Shown: positions 34,700 through 42,784 of the stretch, piece by piece
How the letters are laid out: each line of letters starts with the position of its first letter
How positions within the stretch are numbered: the stretch's first letter is position 1
Assembly (NCBI RefSeq): GCF_001667505.1
Contig: NZ_LZHZ01000004.1
Location: forward strand, 62,001 to 126,000
Source of the DNA: Mycobacterium sp. ACS1612
GTDB taxonomy: Bacteria > Actinomycetota > Actinomycetes > Mycobacteriales > Mycobacteriaceae
Direction: 5' to 3'
DNA: 64,000 nt
Translations under genes and position numbers: made by a program
The notes under the pieces: model-generated
What the model was told of the DNA's origin: nothing
What the model saw: the letters and a program-made list of their open reading frames with translations, nothing else
The model's database searches: none

Positions 34700-35650
34700 A
34701 TGTCCACGCATCAGCCGACCGACCCGCTGGGCCGCATCTACGCGGAATGGACCGAAGAGTTCATCGCGAACCCCGCCATGTCACTGCAACTCATGCGCTG
34801 GGTGTTCGAGGATTGGCAGCGCGCCACCGCGGAGCCAGAAGACGTGACCTACCAGTCGACCGAAATCGGTGGCGTACCAGGAATTCTGGTCAAGCCACTC
34901 GATGCAGATCCCAGCCAGATGCTGCTCGTGCTGCACGGTGGCGGGTTCGCGCTCGGTTCCTCGGCCAGCCACCGCAAGTTCGCGGGCCACCTCGCCCACG
35001 CGTGCGGCACGCACGCCTTCGTCGCCGACTTCCGCAGGGCACCGGAGCATCCGTATCCGGCCCAGATCGAGGACGCCGCAGCGGTGTTCGACGCCTTGGT
35101 CACCGGCGGGACTCTTCCGACAGACATCACGTTCGTCGGGGACAGTGCGGGGGCGAACATCGCTATCGCGGCGGCCCTGACGCTGTTGCGTGACCGCAAC
35201 CGCACACCCGGGCGGGTCATCGCGATCTCCCCGTGGCTGGACATGGAGAACAGCGGCACCACCATCGAAACCAACAACGACACCGACTTCCTCATCACGC
35301 GGGAAGGGTTGCAGGGCAACATCGACCGGTACCTGTCCGGTGGCGCGAGCCCAACGGATCCACTGGTCAACCCGTTGTACGCGGACCTCTCGGGCCTGCC
35401 GCCGCTGTACATCACCGCATCGGATATCGAATCGCTCTACGCCGACGCCACCCGGCTGTACGCCCGCGCCCGCGACGCCGGTGTCGATGTCACGTTCGAC
35501 GTCGCCGCCGATCAGCAGCACGTCTTTCCGTTGCAGGCGGGCGTGCTGGCCGCCGCCGATGAGTCGATCTCGACGATGGCGACCTGGTATCGCGAGGGCC
35601 GCGCGGCATCGCCCGCAAGCCCGATCGCATTCGAACCGACATCAGCATGA
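34700..35650 (+). CDS. HSL-family alpha/beta hydrolase (candidate lactonase/esterase)
   Basis: A 316-residue serine hydrolase of the hormone-sensitive-lipase family. It has the oxyanion motif LHGGGFALGSSASHRKFAG, nucleophile FVGDSAGANIAIAAAL, acid region ASDIESLYADATRLY and late QQHVFPLQAG histidine. ATG at 34700 follows GCAGGAG; longer readings begin with low-likelihood sequence. The following Baeyer-Villiger monooxygenase gene overlaps by 4 bp (ATGA), so the two are made together. Such pairs cleave the ester or lactone made by the monooxygenase. No signal peptide. Confidence 0.93.
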   Translation: MSTHQPTDPLGRIYAEWTEEFIANPAMSLQLMRWVFEDWQRATAEPEDVTYQSTEIGGVPGILVKPLDADPSQMLLVLHGGGFALGSSASHRKFAGHLAHACGTHAFVADFRRAPEHPYPAQIEDAAAVFDALVTGGTLPTDITFVGDSAGANIAIAAALTLLRDRNRTPGRVIAISPWLDMENSGTTIETNNDTDFLITREGLQGNIDRYLSGGASPTDPLVNPLYADLSGLPPLYITASDIESLYADATRLYARARDAGVDVTFDVAADQQHVFPLQAGVLAAADESISTMATWYREGRAASPASPIAFEPTSA

Positions 35651-37314
35651 CCTCCCCGATCACAAAGGACACTTCGATGAATGCCCGCAACAACTTTGAC
35701 GCTATTGTCATCGGCGCCGGTTTTTCCGGTCTGGCGATCCTGCACCACCTCCGCGAGATCGGCTTGAGCACACTGGTCGTCGACGCCCAAGACGGTGTCG
35801 GCGGAACATGGTGGGCGAATCGATATCCCGGCGTCCGCACCGACAGCGAGTTCAGCTACTACTCGTTCTCCTTCTCGACGGAGGTGCGCGAAGAGTGGAC
35901 ATGGACGCAGCGCTACCCGGCGGGTGACGAGGTGCTGGCTTACCTCAACTTCGTCGCCGATCGCCTCGATTTGCGCAGCAACATCCGCCTGAACACCCGG
36001 ATAGAGTCCGCGCGCTACGACGAGGGCAGCAACACCTGGACTGTGCACACCGCCGACGGCGATTCGCTGGTAGCGAAGTACCTCGTGAGCGGCATGGGTG
36101 TGCTGTCACACGCGATCTACCCGGACATTCCGGGCATCGACAGCTTCGCCGGGGAGAAGTACCACACGGCGCACTGGCCGCGCGACGGTGTCGAGCTGGC
36201 TGGAAAGAGGGTAGGGCTGATCGGGCTCGGCGCGTCGGGCATCCAGGTCGTCCCGGCGATCGCGCGCGAGGTCGGCGAGTTCTACGTCTTCCAACGCACA
36301 CCGAATTTCGTCGTGGAGACCACGAACGATCCGGTGACCGAGGAACAGATGGCATGGGTCCGGCAGAACTATGACGCGATTTACCAGAAGGCCGCCAATC
36401 ATCCCTTCGGCGTGGCGATGGAGCCGGCCACCTACAGCGCGCTGGAGGTCTCGCCCGAGGAGCGCAGGCGCATCTTTGAAAGCAAGTGGAACGAGGGCGG
36501 ATTCCATTTCGCCAACGAATGCTTCAACGACCTCGCCACCGATCCTCAGGCCAGCGAGCTTGCGTCGGAGTTCATCCGGTCCAAGATCAAGGAGATTGTC
36601 ACCGATCCCGCGACCGCCGAGCTGCTCTGTCCGACAACGTATTCGTTCAACGGCAAGCGGGTCCCGACCGGACACGGTTACTACGACGCGTTCAACCTCG
36701 AACACGTCCACCTGATCGACACGGCGACCGAGCCGATCACCGCGATCACCGACCGCGGTGTCGTGGTCGGTGGCACCGAGTACGCACTCGACGTGCTGAT
36801 ATTCGCCACCGGATTCGACGCGATGACGGGCACACTGACGAATATCGACATCGTCGGCCGCGAGGGAATCACGTTGCGTGACAGATGGGCCCGCGACGGT
36901 CTACGGTCCAACCTCGGCATCTGTGTGAGTGGCTTTCCGAACTTCTTCATGTCGCTCGGCCCGCAGACGCCGTACTCCAACCTGGTGGTGCCGATTCAGC
37001 TTGGCGCGCAATGGTTGCAGCGGGCGCTGCGGTGGGCCGAGCAAAACGGTGTTGAACGGTTCGAGGCAACCCCCGAGTCGGAGGAATGGTGGGCGGCCGA
37101 GACCGAGCGCACCGGCAAGGCGACGGTGATGTACTCGGAGGGCAAGAAGGCCAAGGCGTGGTTCCTCGGTGAGAACGTGCCCGGTAAGCCGGAAGCGTTT
37201 CTGGTGTATATGGGTGGCGGGCATGTCTATCAGGAGCACTGCCGCGAGGCCGAATACCGCGGCTATGCGTCCTTCCTGCTGGACAGCTACGGCGCTGTAG
37301 CGGCAGCGCTGTAG
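35647..37314 (+). CDS. Type I Baeyer-Villiger monooxygenase
   Basis: A 555-residue FAD/NADPH monooxygenase that inserts oxygen next to a carbonyl. FAD Rossmann VIGAGFSGLAILHHLRE, then GGTWWANRYPGVRTD, the BVMO fingerprint FxGxxxHxxxWP as FAGEKYHTAHWP (near 166-177), NADPH Rossmann GLIGLGASGIQVVPA, and DVLIFATGFD. Length is typical of cyclohexanone-monooxygenase-type enzymes. It is coupled to the hydrolase upstream. Cyclic versus linear ketone preference cannot be read reliably, but the surrounding dehydrogenases favour a ring-opening route. Confidence 0.94.
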   Translation: MTSPITKDTSMNARNNFDAIVIGAGFSGLAILHHLREIGLSTLVVDAQDGVGGTWWANRYPGVRTDSEFSYYSFSFSTEVREEWTWTQRYPAGDEVLAYLNFVADRLDLRSNIRLNTRIESARYDEGSNTWTVHTADGDSLVAKYLVSGMGVLSHAIYPDIPGIDSFAGEKYHTAHWPRDGVELAGKRVGLIGLGASGIQVVPAIAREVGEFYVFQRTPNFVVETTNDPVTEEQMAWVRQNYDAIYQKAANHPFGVAMEPATYSALEVSPEERRRIFESKWNEGGFHFANECFNDLATDPQASELASEFIRSKIKEIVTDPATAELLCPTTYSFNGKRVPTGHGYYDAFNLEHVHLIDTATEPITAITDRGVVVGGTEYALDVLIFATGFDAMTGTLTNIDIVGREGITLRDRWARDGLRSNLGICVSGFPNFFMSLGPQTPYSNLVVPIQLGAQWLQRALRWAEQNGVERFEATPESEEWWAAETERTGKATVMYSEGKKAKAWFLGENVPGKPEAFLVYMGGGHVYQEHCREAEYRGYASFLLDSYGAVAAAL

Positions 37315-37329
37315 CGACGCCGGCCGGCG

Positions 37330-38541
37330 CTAGGCGTTGAAAACTCGGCGCAGAGCAATGAATCGGAGCAAGGTCGCTATCAGGTTGGCCGCCACGAGCA
37401 CCGACAGCTCCACCACCTTGCCGACCGTCGGGTCGTACCGATGCAGCGCAAACAGCGACCCGCTGGTGATCGCCAAACAGAACGCGAAGACCAGCAGCCC
37501 GCTCAGTTGGTGACGTGTCACGCCGGTTCGGCCGCGGATGCCGAACGTGAACGCCCGGTTGGCGGCCGTGTTCGCGATCGCCGTCAACAGCAGCGCGGTC
37601 AGGTTCGCCGCCTGGGCGCCCACCACCGGGTGCAACAGCAGATACAGCAGCGCGTAGGCCAGCGTGCTGGCGACACCGACGATGCCGAAACGCACCATCT
37701 GGCCGACCATTCCGCGGGGAACGCCGGGAACCAGCGGTTCGCGGCCGAGGCTGCGCTGCAGTTCGCGCAGCGGCAGTGCGCCGGTCGCCAGCGCGCGGCC
37801 CACCCGCCAGCAGCCCTTGAGATCGTTGATGGCGGTGCGGACGATGTCGACCCGCGAGTCGGGGTCGTCGACCCAGTCGACGGGCACCTCGTGGATGCGC
37901 AGACCCGCGCGTTCGGCGATCACCAGCAGTTCGGTGTCGAAGAACCACCCGGTGTCGGCGACGTGTGGAAGCAGTTGACGCGCCACGTCCGCACGCACCG
38001 CCTTGAACCCGCACTGCGCGTCGGAGAACTTGGCGCCGAGCACGCCGCGCAGGATCAAGTTGTAACTGCGAGAGACGAATTCGCGCTTGGGCCCACGCAC
38101 CACGCGCGACGAGGCCGCCAACCTGGACCCGATCGCGACATCGGAGTGACCCGAAATCAGCGGTGCGACGAGAGGCATCAGCGCCGACAGATCAGTCGAC
38201 AGGTCGACGTCCATGTAGGCGACCACGTCGGCATCCGACGCCATCCACGCGGTGTACAGCGCGCCGCCGCGACCCTTCTGGTCGAGGTGGATGACGTCGA
38301 CATCGGACAACTCCCGGGCCAGCGATTCGGCCACCGCCAAGGTGCTGTCCGTGCTGGCGTTGTCGGCGATCGTGATCCGCGACGGGTACGGCACCTCGGC
38401 GGCCAGATACTCGTGCAACCGGCGGACGCTCCCCGGAAGGTCGCGCTCCTCGTTGTAAACCGGGATCACGATGTCGAGGACGTAGCTGCGTGTCGGGCGT
38501 TCGGCCACGTTGGCCGTGCGGGGAGCCGCCAGGTCAGTCAC
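37330..38541 (-). CDS. GT2 glycosyltransferase fused to GtrA-like membrane domain
   Basis: A 403-residue protein. Residues about 20-255 are a DPM1-type family 2 glycosyltransferase ([25 protein letters not shown], metal site [25 protein letters not shown]). Residues about 280-400 carry four hydrophobic segments of a GtrA domain ([31 protein letters not shown]). Such fusions are thought to make or move polyprenyl-phosphate sugars for cell-envelope glycans. The start is GTG 38541 ([16 protein letters not shown]). It is convergent with the BVMO gene and divergent from the HIT gene. The acceptor is not known. Confidence 0.9.
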   Translation of the reverse strand: MTDLAAPRTANVAERPTRSYVLDIVIPVYNEERDLPGSVRRLHEYLAAEVPYPSRITIADNASTDSTLAVAESLARELSDVDVIHLDQKGRGGALYTAWMASDADVVAYMDVDLSTDLSALMPLVAPLISGHSDVAIGSRLAASSRVVRGPKREFVSRSYNLILRGVLGAKFSDAQCGFKAVRADVARQLLPHVADTGWFFDTELLVIAERAGLRIHEVPVDWVDDPDSRVDIVRTAINDLKGCWRVGRALATGALPLRELQRSLGREPLVPGVPRGMVGQMVRFGIVGVASTLAYALLYLLLHPVVGAQAANLTALLLTAIANTAANRAFTFGIRGRTGVTRHQLSGLLVFAFCLAITSGSLFALHRYDPTVGKVVELSVLVAANLIATLLRFIALRRVFNA

Positions 38542-38614
38542 GATGTCGAGCGTCTCTAAACATGCTGCTACCCCACTGCGCCGAGACTGGGAGCTTGCTG
38601 GAATGCTCATGCCC

Positions 38615-39019
38615 ATGGCGACCGTCTTCACCAAGATCATCAACGGCGAAATCCCCGGCAGGTTCGTCTACGAGGACGACGAGATCGTGGCGTTTCTGAC
38701 CATCGCGCCGATGACGCAGGGGCACACCCTGGTCGTGCCGCGGGCCGAGATCGACCAGTGGCAGGACGTCGAACCCGCGGTGTTCGGCCGCGTCATGGAA
38801 GTTGCACAGTTGATCGGCAAGGCGGTGTGCAAGGCGTTCGACGTCGAGCGTGCCGGGGTGATCATCGCGGGCCTCGAGGTGCCGCATATGCACGTGCACG
38901 TCTTCCCGGCCCGCAACCTCAGCGACTTCGGCTTCGCCAACGTCGACCAGAACCCGTCGCCGGAATCACTCGACGAGGCGCAGGCGAAGATCAAGGCCGC
39001 CTTGGCCGAATTGAGTTGA
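38615..39019 (+). CDS. HIT family nucleotide-binding protein
   Basis: A 134-residue histidine-triad protein: [37 protein letters not shown], then [13 protein letters not shown] carrying HxHxH. HIT proteins hydrolyse nucleoside phosphoramidates or related compounds as dimers. ATG 38615 (MATVFTK) is preferred; ATGs at 38603 and 38609 would add a few residues. It is convergent with phoR, with three bases between stops, and corresponds by order to Rv0759c. Confidence 0.92.
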   Translation: MATVFTKIINGEIPGRFVYEDDEIVAFLTIAPMTQGHTLVVPRAEIDQWQDVEPAVFGRVMEVAQLIGKAVCKAFDVERAGVIIAGLEVPHMHVHVFPARNLSDFGFANVDQNPSPESLDEAQAKIKAALAELS

Positions 39020-39022
39020 GCC

Positions 39023-40459
39023 TCAACTGACTTGGGCCGGCACGTCCGCGATCCGCGGCAGGTTCACCTTGAACCGGCAGCCCTTGCCCGGTGCGGTGGT
39101 GACGCTCACCGCACCGCCGTGCGCATGCACCAGCGAATCGACGATCGACAGGCCGAGCCCGGTGCCCCCGCTGGCCCTGGCGCGTGACGAATCGGCGCGG
39201 TAGAAGCGCTCGAACACGCGGTGCGCGTCTTCCTTGCTCATGCCGGGACCCTCGTCGCACACCTCGAGCACGGCGTGCCCGTCGTCGGTGCCCACCCGCA
39301 CCGTGATGCCCGCGGTGTCGGGGGTGTGCTGCAGCGCGTTGGCGACCAGGTTGCCCAGCACCTGCCGCAGCCTGGCCTCGTCGCCGAGCACCTCCGGAGT
39401 GCCGGGACCGTCGAACACCTCCATGGTGATCTTGCGGGCCGGCGGCGCGATCGACTGCGCGTCGTGCACGGCGTCGCTGGCGATGGCCAGCAGGTCGACG
39501 CGGTGCCGCTCCAACGGCCGCTGCTGATCGAGGCGGGCCAGCAACAGCAGGTCCTCAACGAGCAGGCCCATCCGGCGGGACTCGCTTTCGATGCGGCTCA
39601 TCAACATCTCGACGTCTTTGGCCGCACCTTGCCGGTAGAGCTCGGCGAAACCACGGATCGTGGTCAGCGGGGTGCGCAGTTCGTGGCTGGCATCGGTGAT
39701 GAACCGGCGCATCCTGTCCTCGGAGGTGCGGGCCGCCTCGGCCGACGAATCCGACGATGCCACCGCGCGCTGGATCTGCGCGAGCATTCCGTTGAGCGCC
39801 AACGAAAGTCGGCCCACTTCGGTGCGCGGATCACGTTCGGGGACACGACGGTCGAGCTGCCCCGCGGCGATCGCCGCTGCGGTCTGTTCCACCTCGACCA
39901 GCGGGCGCAGGCTGCGGTGCACCACCCAGTAGCCGACGACGCCGAGCACCAAAAGCACGGCGGCCCCGATGCCGAGTTGCGCATAGATCAGCGCGCGCAC
40001 CGTGGTCTGGACATCGGACAGGTCGATCGCGACGGTGGTGAGTTCACCGCGCAGTCCGCGCACACTCATCGCGCGCCATTTGACGTCGGAATGATCGACC
40101 GAGCGGACGGTCACGGGCACCGGCCCCACGTCGTTGTCGGCGGGCAGCGCCGGTTCGGCTGCGCGATCGTTCACGGCCATCCAGATGCGGCCGTCGGGGT
40201 CGACCCCGCGCACGTAGAAGTTGGACGGCGGCCGGGCCGGGTTGGGTCCTTCGATCGGGGTCGGCGGCATCCGCCGCGGCGCCTGCGCCCAGCTACGCGA
40301 AGCGTCGAGCAGCGTCTGGTCGACGCGATTGGTCAGGTCGTGCCGAAGGATCGTGGTGACGGCGATGCCCGACGCCAGCAGGCCGCCCGCCACCAGCACA
40401 AGGGTGGCGGCGACCAGGCCAACCCTTAGGGGTATGCCTCGCCCGCGCAGTACCGCCAT
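39023..40459 (-). CDS. phoR: Sensor histidine kinase PhoR
   Basis: Membrane sensor of 478 residues. TM1 about 12-34 (LRVGLVAATLVLVAGGLLASGIAV), extracytoplasmic sensor domain to about 160, TM2 about 160-182, HAMP (RRVPERDPRTEVGRLSLALNGML), HisKA with phospho-His in DASHELRTPLTTIRGF, and HATPase boxes NLVANALQHTP, DEGPGMS and GGTGLGLSIV. Blocks are almost those of M. tuberculosis PhoR (Rv0758). It phosphorylates PhoP, which controls cell-envelope lipids, pH response and virulence-related genes in M. tuberculosis. It follows phoP after 86 bp. Confidence 0.97.
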   Translation of the reverse strand: MAVLRGRGIPLRVGLVAATLVLVAGGLLASGIAVTTILRHDLTNRVDQTLLDASRSWAQAPRRMPPTPIEGPNPARPPSNFYVRGVDPDGRIWMAVNDRAAEPALPADNDVGPVPVTVRSVDHSDVKWRAMSVRGLRGELTTVAIDLSDVQTTVRALIYAQLGIGAAVLLVLGVVGYWVVHRSLRPLVEVEQTAAAIAAGQLDRRVPERDPRTEVGRLSLALNGMLAQIQRAVASSDSSAEAARTSEDRMRRFITDASHELRTPLTTIRGFAELYRQGAAKDVEMLMSRIESESRRMGLLVEDLLLLARLDQQRPLERHRVDLLAIASDAVHDAQSIAPPARKITMEVFDGPGTPEVLGDEARLRQVLGNLVANALQHTPDTAGITVRVGTDDGHAVLEVCDEGPGMSKEDAHRVFERFYRADSSRARASGGTGLGLSIVDSLVHAHGGAVSVTTAPGKGCRFKVNLPRIADVPAQVS

Positions 40460-40545
40460 GCCCCTATTGTCGCGAACTTGCTAGCAAGGTTCTCGGCGCT
40501 TGGCCGATGACTCTTCGCCTAACGGCTCATCGCCGCGCCAGCGAC

Positions 40546-41265
40546 TCATCGCGGTTCACGCAGGACGTACCCGACGCCCCGCAACGTATGGAGAAGTCGC
40601 TTCTCGCCGGTGTCGATCTTGCGCCGAAGATATGACACGTAGGACTCGACGACGTTGACGTCGCCGCCGAAGTCGTAGCGCCAGACGTGGTCGAGGATCT
40701 TGGGCTTCGACAGCACCGTGCCTGCGTTGATGATGAAGTAGCGCAACAGCGTGAACTCGGTCGGCGACAGCGAGACGGGCTCGCCGGCCTTCCAGACTTC
40801 GTGGGTGTCCTCGTCGAGTTCGATGTCTGCGAAGGTCAGCCGCGCATTGCGGGGCTCCTCGATGCCGCGACCGGACCGGCGCAGGATCACCCGCAGCCTC
40901 GCGACCACCTCTTCCAGGGAGAACGGCTTGGTGACGTAGTCGTCGCCGCCCAGTGTGAGGCCCGCAATCTTGTCCTGCAGGGTGTCGCGGGCGGTCAGGA
41001 ACAACGCGGGTGCGTCGATGCCGTCGGCACGCAGCCTGCGCAGCAGGCCAAAGCCGTCCATGCCGGGCATCATCACGTCGAGAATCACCGCGTCTGGCCG
41101 CACTTCGCGGGCTTTGTCCAGCGCCGCGGGACCATTGGACGCGGTATGGACCTCGAAGCCCTGGAACTTCAGGCTCACTGAGAGTAGTTCGACGATGTTG
41201 GTCTCATCGTCGACTACGAGGACGCGCGCCTCGGGCAGATTCTCGGGTAGTGCAGCCATCGCCAT
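40546..41265 (-). CDS. phoP: Response regulator PhoP
   Basis: OmpR-type regulator of about 239 residues. The receiver has DDE near the N-terminus, phospho-acceptor Asp in AVILDVMMPGMDGFGLLRRL, and KPF. A winged helix follows (VSLSPTEFTLLRYF, SKPKILDHVWRYDFGGDVNVVESYVSYLRRKID, HTLRGVGYVLREPR). The C-terminal half is essentially that of M. tuberculosis PhoP (Rv0757). The start is uncertain: ATG 41265 is listed, ATG 41259 and an upstream in-frame ATG at 41307 are alternatives. A PhoP-type direct repeat at 41310-41327 upstream suggests autoregulation. Confidence 0.97.
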   Translation of the reverse strand: MAMAALPENLPEARVLVVDDETNIVELLSVSLKFQGFEVHTASNGPAALDKAREVRPDAVILDVMMPGMDGFGLLRRLRADGIDAPALFLTARDTLQDKIAGLTLGGDDYVTKPFSLEEVVARLRVILRRSGRGIEEPRNARLTFADIELDEDTHEVWKAGEPVSLSPTEFTLLRYFIINAGTVLSKPKILDHVWRYDFGGDVNVVESYVSYLRRKIDTGEKRLLHTLRGVGYVLREPR

Positions 41266-41309
41266 TCCGCTAATGTCCACGACTTCGCTTGGAATTATCC
41301 TGCACAAAC

Positions 41310-41327
41310 CCTGTCAACTTCCTGTGA
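41310..41327 (-). promoter_or_regulatory. PhoP-box-like direct repeat TCACAGG-N4-TGACAGG
   Basis: On the minus strand the heptamers TCACAGG and TGACAGG are 11 bp apart, matching the known PhoP recognition pattern of two TCACAGC-like repeats separated by 4 bp, with one or two mismatches each. It lies 45-62 bp before the listed phoP ATG; a GATAAT hexamer at 41294-41299 could be the -10 box. Confidence 0.6.
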
Positions 41328-41391
41328 GTGTGAATCCAGGGAGTGCTTGGATGCAATGGGTGCGCCGACCTTACACCCATAGACTGGGTGC

Positions 41392-42183
41392 ATGAACCTC
41401 GGCAAAGCGCTGACCGATTTAGCTACCGCGCCGGTACGGGTCGGCATCGCGGTTGCCGAGACGGGCCTCGACATCGCCAAGAGCGCGCTCGGCCAGGCCC
41501 AGTCGGGTTCGGGTTCCGTGGCGCACATCCTGGGCATCGACGATGCGGTCGAGCGGGCGAACCGGCTGGCCAAGCTGATGGACGACGACGCCCCGCTGGG
41601 CAGAGCGCTACGGCCGAACGGTCCGGTCGACCGGTTGCTGCAACCCGGCGGAATCGTCGATCAACTGACCGCCGAGGGTGGGCTGCTGGACCGGTTGACC
41701 GCGGAGAACGGTGCGGTGTCGCGGGCGCTGGCCCCCGGCGGGCTGGTCGATCAGTTGACCGCCGAGGGCGGGTTGATGGACCGGATGACCACCGACGACG
41801 GCGCGCTGTCGCGGGTCATCGCGCCGGGTGGACTGGCCGACCAACTACTGGCCAATGACGGCCTGATCGAGCGGGTGCTGCGCGAGGACGGGGTCGCCGA
41901 CCGCCTGCTGGCCGAGGGCGGCCTGCTCGACACCTTGACCGCCGAGGAAGGGCCGCTGCTCAAGCTGGCCGACGTCGCCGACACGTTGAACCGGCTCGCG
42001 CCGGGACTCGAGGCGCTGGCGCCGACAATCGATGCGCTGCACGAAGCCGTCGTGACGCTGAGCCAGGTGGTCAATCCGCTGAGCAATATCGCCGACCGGA
42101 TTCCGCTGCCTGGCCGCCGGCCGCGCGCGCGATCGTCGTCGCGGACCGTGACCTCGCAGCGCATTATCGACGCCGAGCAGTGA
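41392..42183 (+). CDS. Decapeptide-repeat protein of unknown function
   Basis: A 263-residue protein not recognised as a named family. Residues 1-65 are helical-looking (LGKALTDLATAPVRVGIAVAETGLDIAKSALGQ). Residues 66-195 consist of about 13 consecutive ten-residue units of consensus [GND]-G-x-[VLA]-[DS]-[RQ]-[LV]-[LTA]-x-[EP]. Residues 196-240 are helical (LADTLNRLAPGLEALAPTIDALHEAVVTL), and the tail is basic (GRRPRARSSSRTV). There is no signal peptide. TAGACT at 41380-41385, six bases before the ATG, would give a leaderless mRNA; CACCCA/TGGGTG arms flank it. It is divergent from phoP and may be under PhoP influence. Confidence 0.85.
   Translation: MNLGKALTDLATAPVRVGIAVAETGLDIAKSALGQAQSGSGSVAHILGIDDAVERANRLAKLMDDDAPLGRALRPNGPVDRLLQPGGIVDQLTAEGGLLDRLTAENGAVSRALAPGGLVDQLTAEGGLMDRMTTDDGALSRVIAPGGLADQLLANDGLIERVLREDGVADRLLAEGGLLDTLTAEEGPLLKLADVADTLNRLAPGLEALAPTIDALHEAVVTLSQVVNPLSNIADRIPLPGRRPRARSSSRTVTSQRIIDAEQ
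41587..41976 (+). repeat. About 13 tandem 30-bp units encoding decapeptides
   Basis: Contiguous 30-bp units with no spacers encode residues 66-195 of the preceding protein. Best-conserved units read GGIVDQLTAE, GGLLDRLTAE, GGLVDQLTAE and GGLLDTLTAE, separated by more divergent ones such as NGAVSRALAP and DGALSRVIAP. An alternation of E-ending and P-ending units hints at a 30-residue higher-order repeat. Confidence 0.85.
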
Positions 42184-42208
42184 CCCGATAAACTTGCCGG
42201 GTTCACAC

Positions 42209-42283
42209 GCCCCCTTAGCTCAGTGGTAGAGCATCCGTCTTGTAAACGGAAGGCCGTCAGTTCAATCCTGACAGGGGGCTCCA
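42209..42283 (+). tRNA. tRNA-Thr (anticodon TGT), CCA encoded
   Basis: Cloverleaf is complete. Acceptor GCCCCCT (42209-42215) pairs with AGGGGGC (42273-42279), discriminator T, then encoded CCA at 42281-42283. The D-arm carries TTAGCTCAGTGGTAGAGC. The anticodon stem TCCGT/ACGGA encloses CTTGTAA, giving anticodon TGT, which reads ACA (Thr). The T-arm contains TTCAATC. Confidence 0.95.
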
Positions 42284-42327
42284 CTCGGCGACCACCGGTT
42301 GTCGGTAGCCAGTCGTAGCTTCGGCGC

Positions 42328-42732
42328 ATGAGACAGTGTCGCGGCTGCGGTTCCACACTCTCGAAGCGCAGCCAGAAGATCTACTGCGGCAACGCATGTC
42401 AGGCGTCAGCCCGGCGCAAGTCGCGTACGGAACAGTGGCTCGAATCCGGAGAAGCCCGAATCGACGGCCACCAGGGTCACTACATCCGCGAGTACCTCGT
42501 CGCCGCGCAATCGTGCTGTTGTGCGATGTGTGGCGCGGCAAGCACATGGCAAGGCCTACCGCTCGCATTCGTGTTGGACCACATCGACGGCGACCCGACG
42601 AACAACTGCCGGGAGAACTTGCGGTTGGTCTGTCCGAACTGCGACTCGCAGTTGCCGACGTACAAGAGTCGCAACCGCGGCAAGGGCCGCCACTTCCGTC
42701 GACAGCGGTACGCCGACGGCCAGTCGTATTGA
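42328..42732 (+). CDS. HNH endonuclease-like protein
   Basis: A 134-residue basic protein. A zinc-ribbon-like N-terminus (CRGCGSTLSKRSQKIYCGNACQ) precedes an HNH core with AMCG, the catalytic LDHIDGDPTNNCRENLRLVCPNCD and a Lys/Arg-rich tail. Such stand-alone HNH proteins are common in phages and mobile DNA. The gene starts 44 bp after a tRNA-Thr, a usual integration site, but no integrase or att repeat is visible, so a mobile origin is only suspected. Confidence 0.88.
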   Translation: MRQCRGCGSTLSKRSQKIYCGNACQASARRKSRTEQWLESGEARIDGHQGHYIREYLVAAQSCCCAMCGAASTWQGLPLAFVLDHIDGDPTNNCRENLRLVCPNCDSQLPTYKSRNRGKGRHFRRQRYADGQSY

Positions 42733-42784
42733 CTGTTAGCTGTTCTACGACTGACACGGCCATCGAAACGGGTATGCCGCCGAG

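Noticed and set aside
37315..37329. GC-rich palindrome between the BVMO and GT2-GtrA genes as a terminator
   Set aside because: GCCGGCCGGC is self-complementary but no T-run follows on either strand, so it is not called.
41587..41976. CRISPR-like short repeats
   Set aside because: The 30-bp units are contiguous with no unique spacers and stay in frame inside a protein gene.
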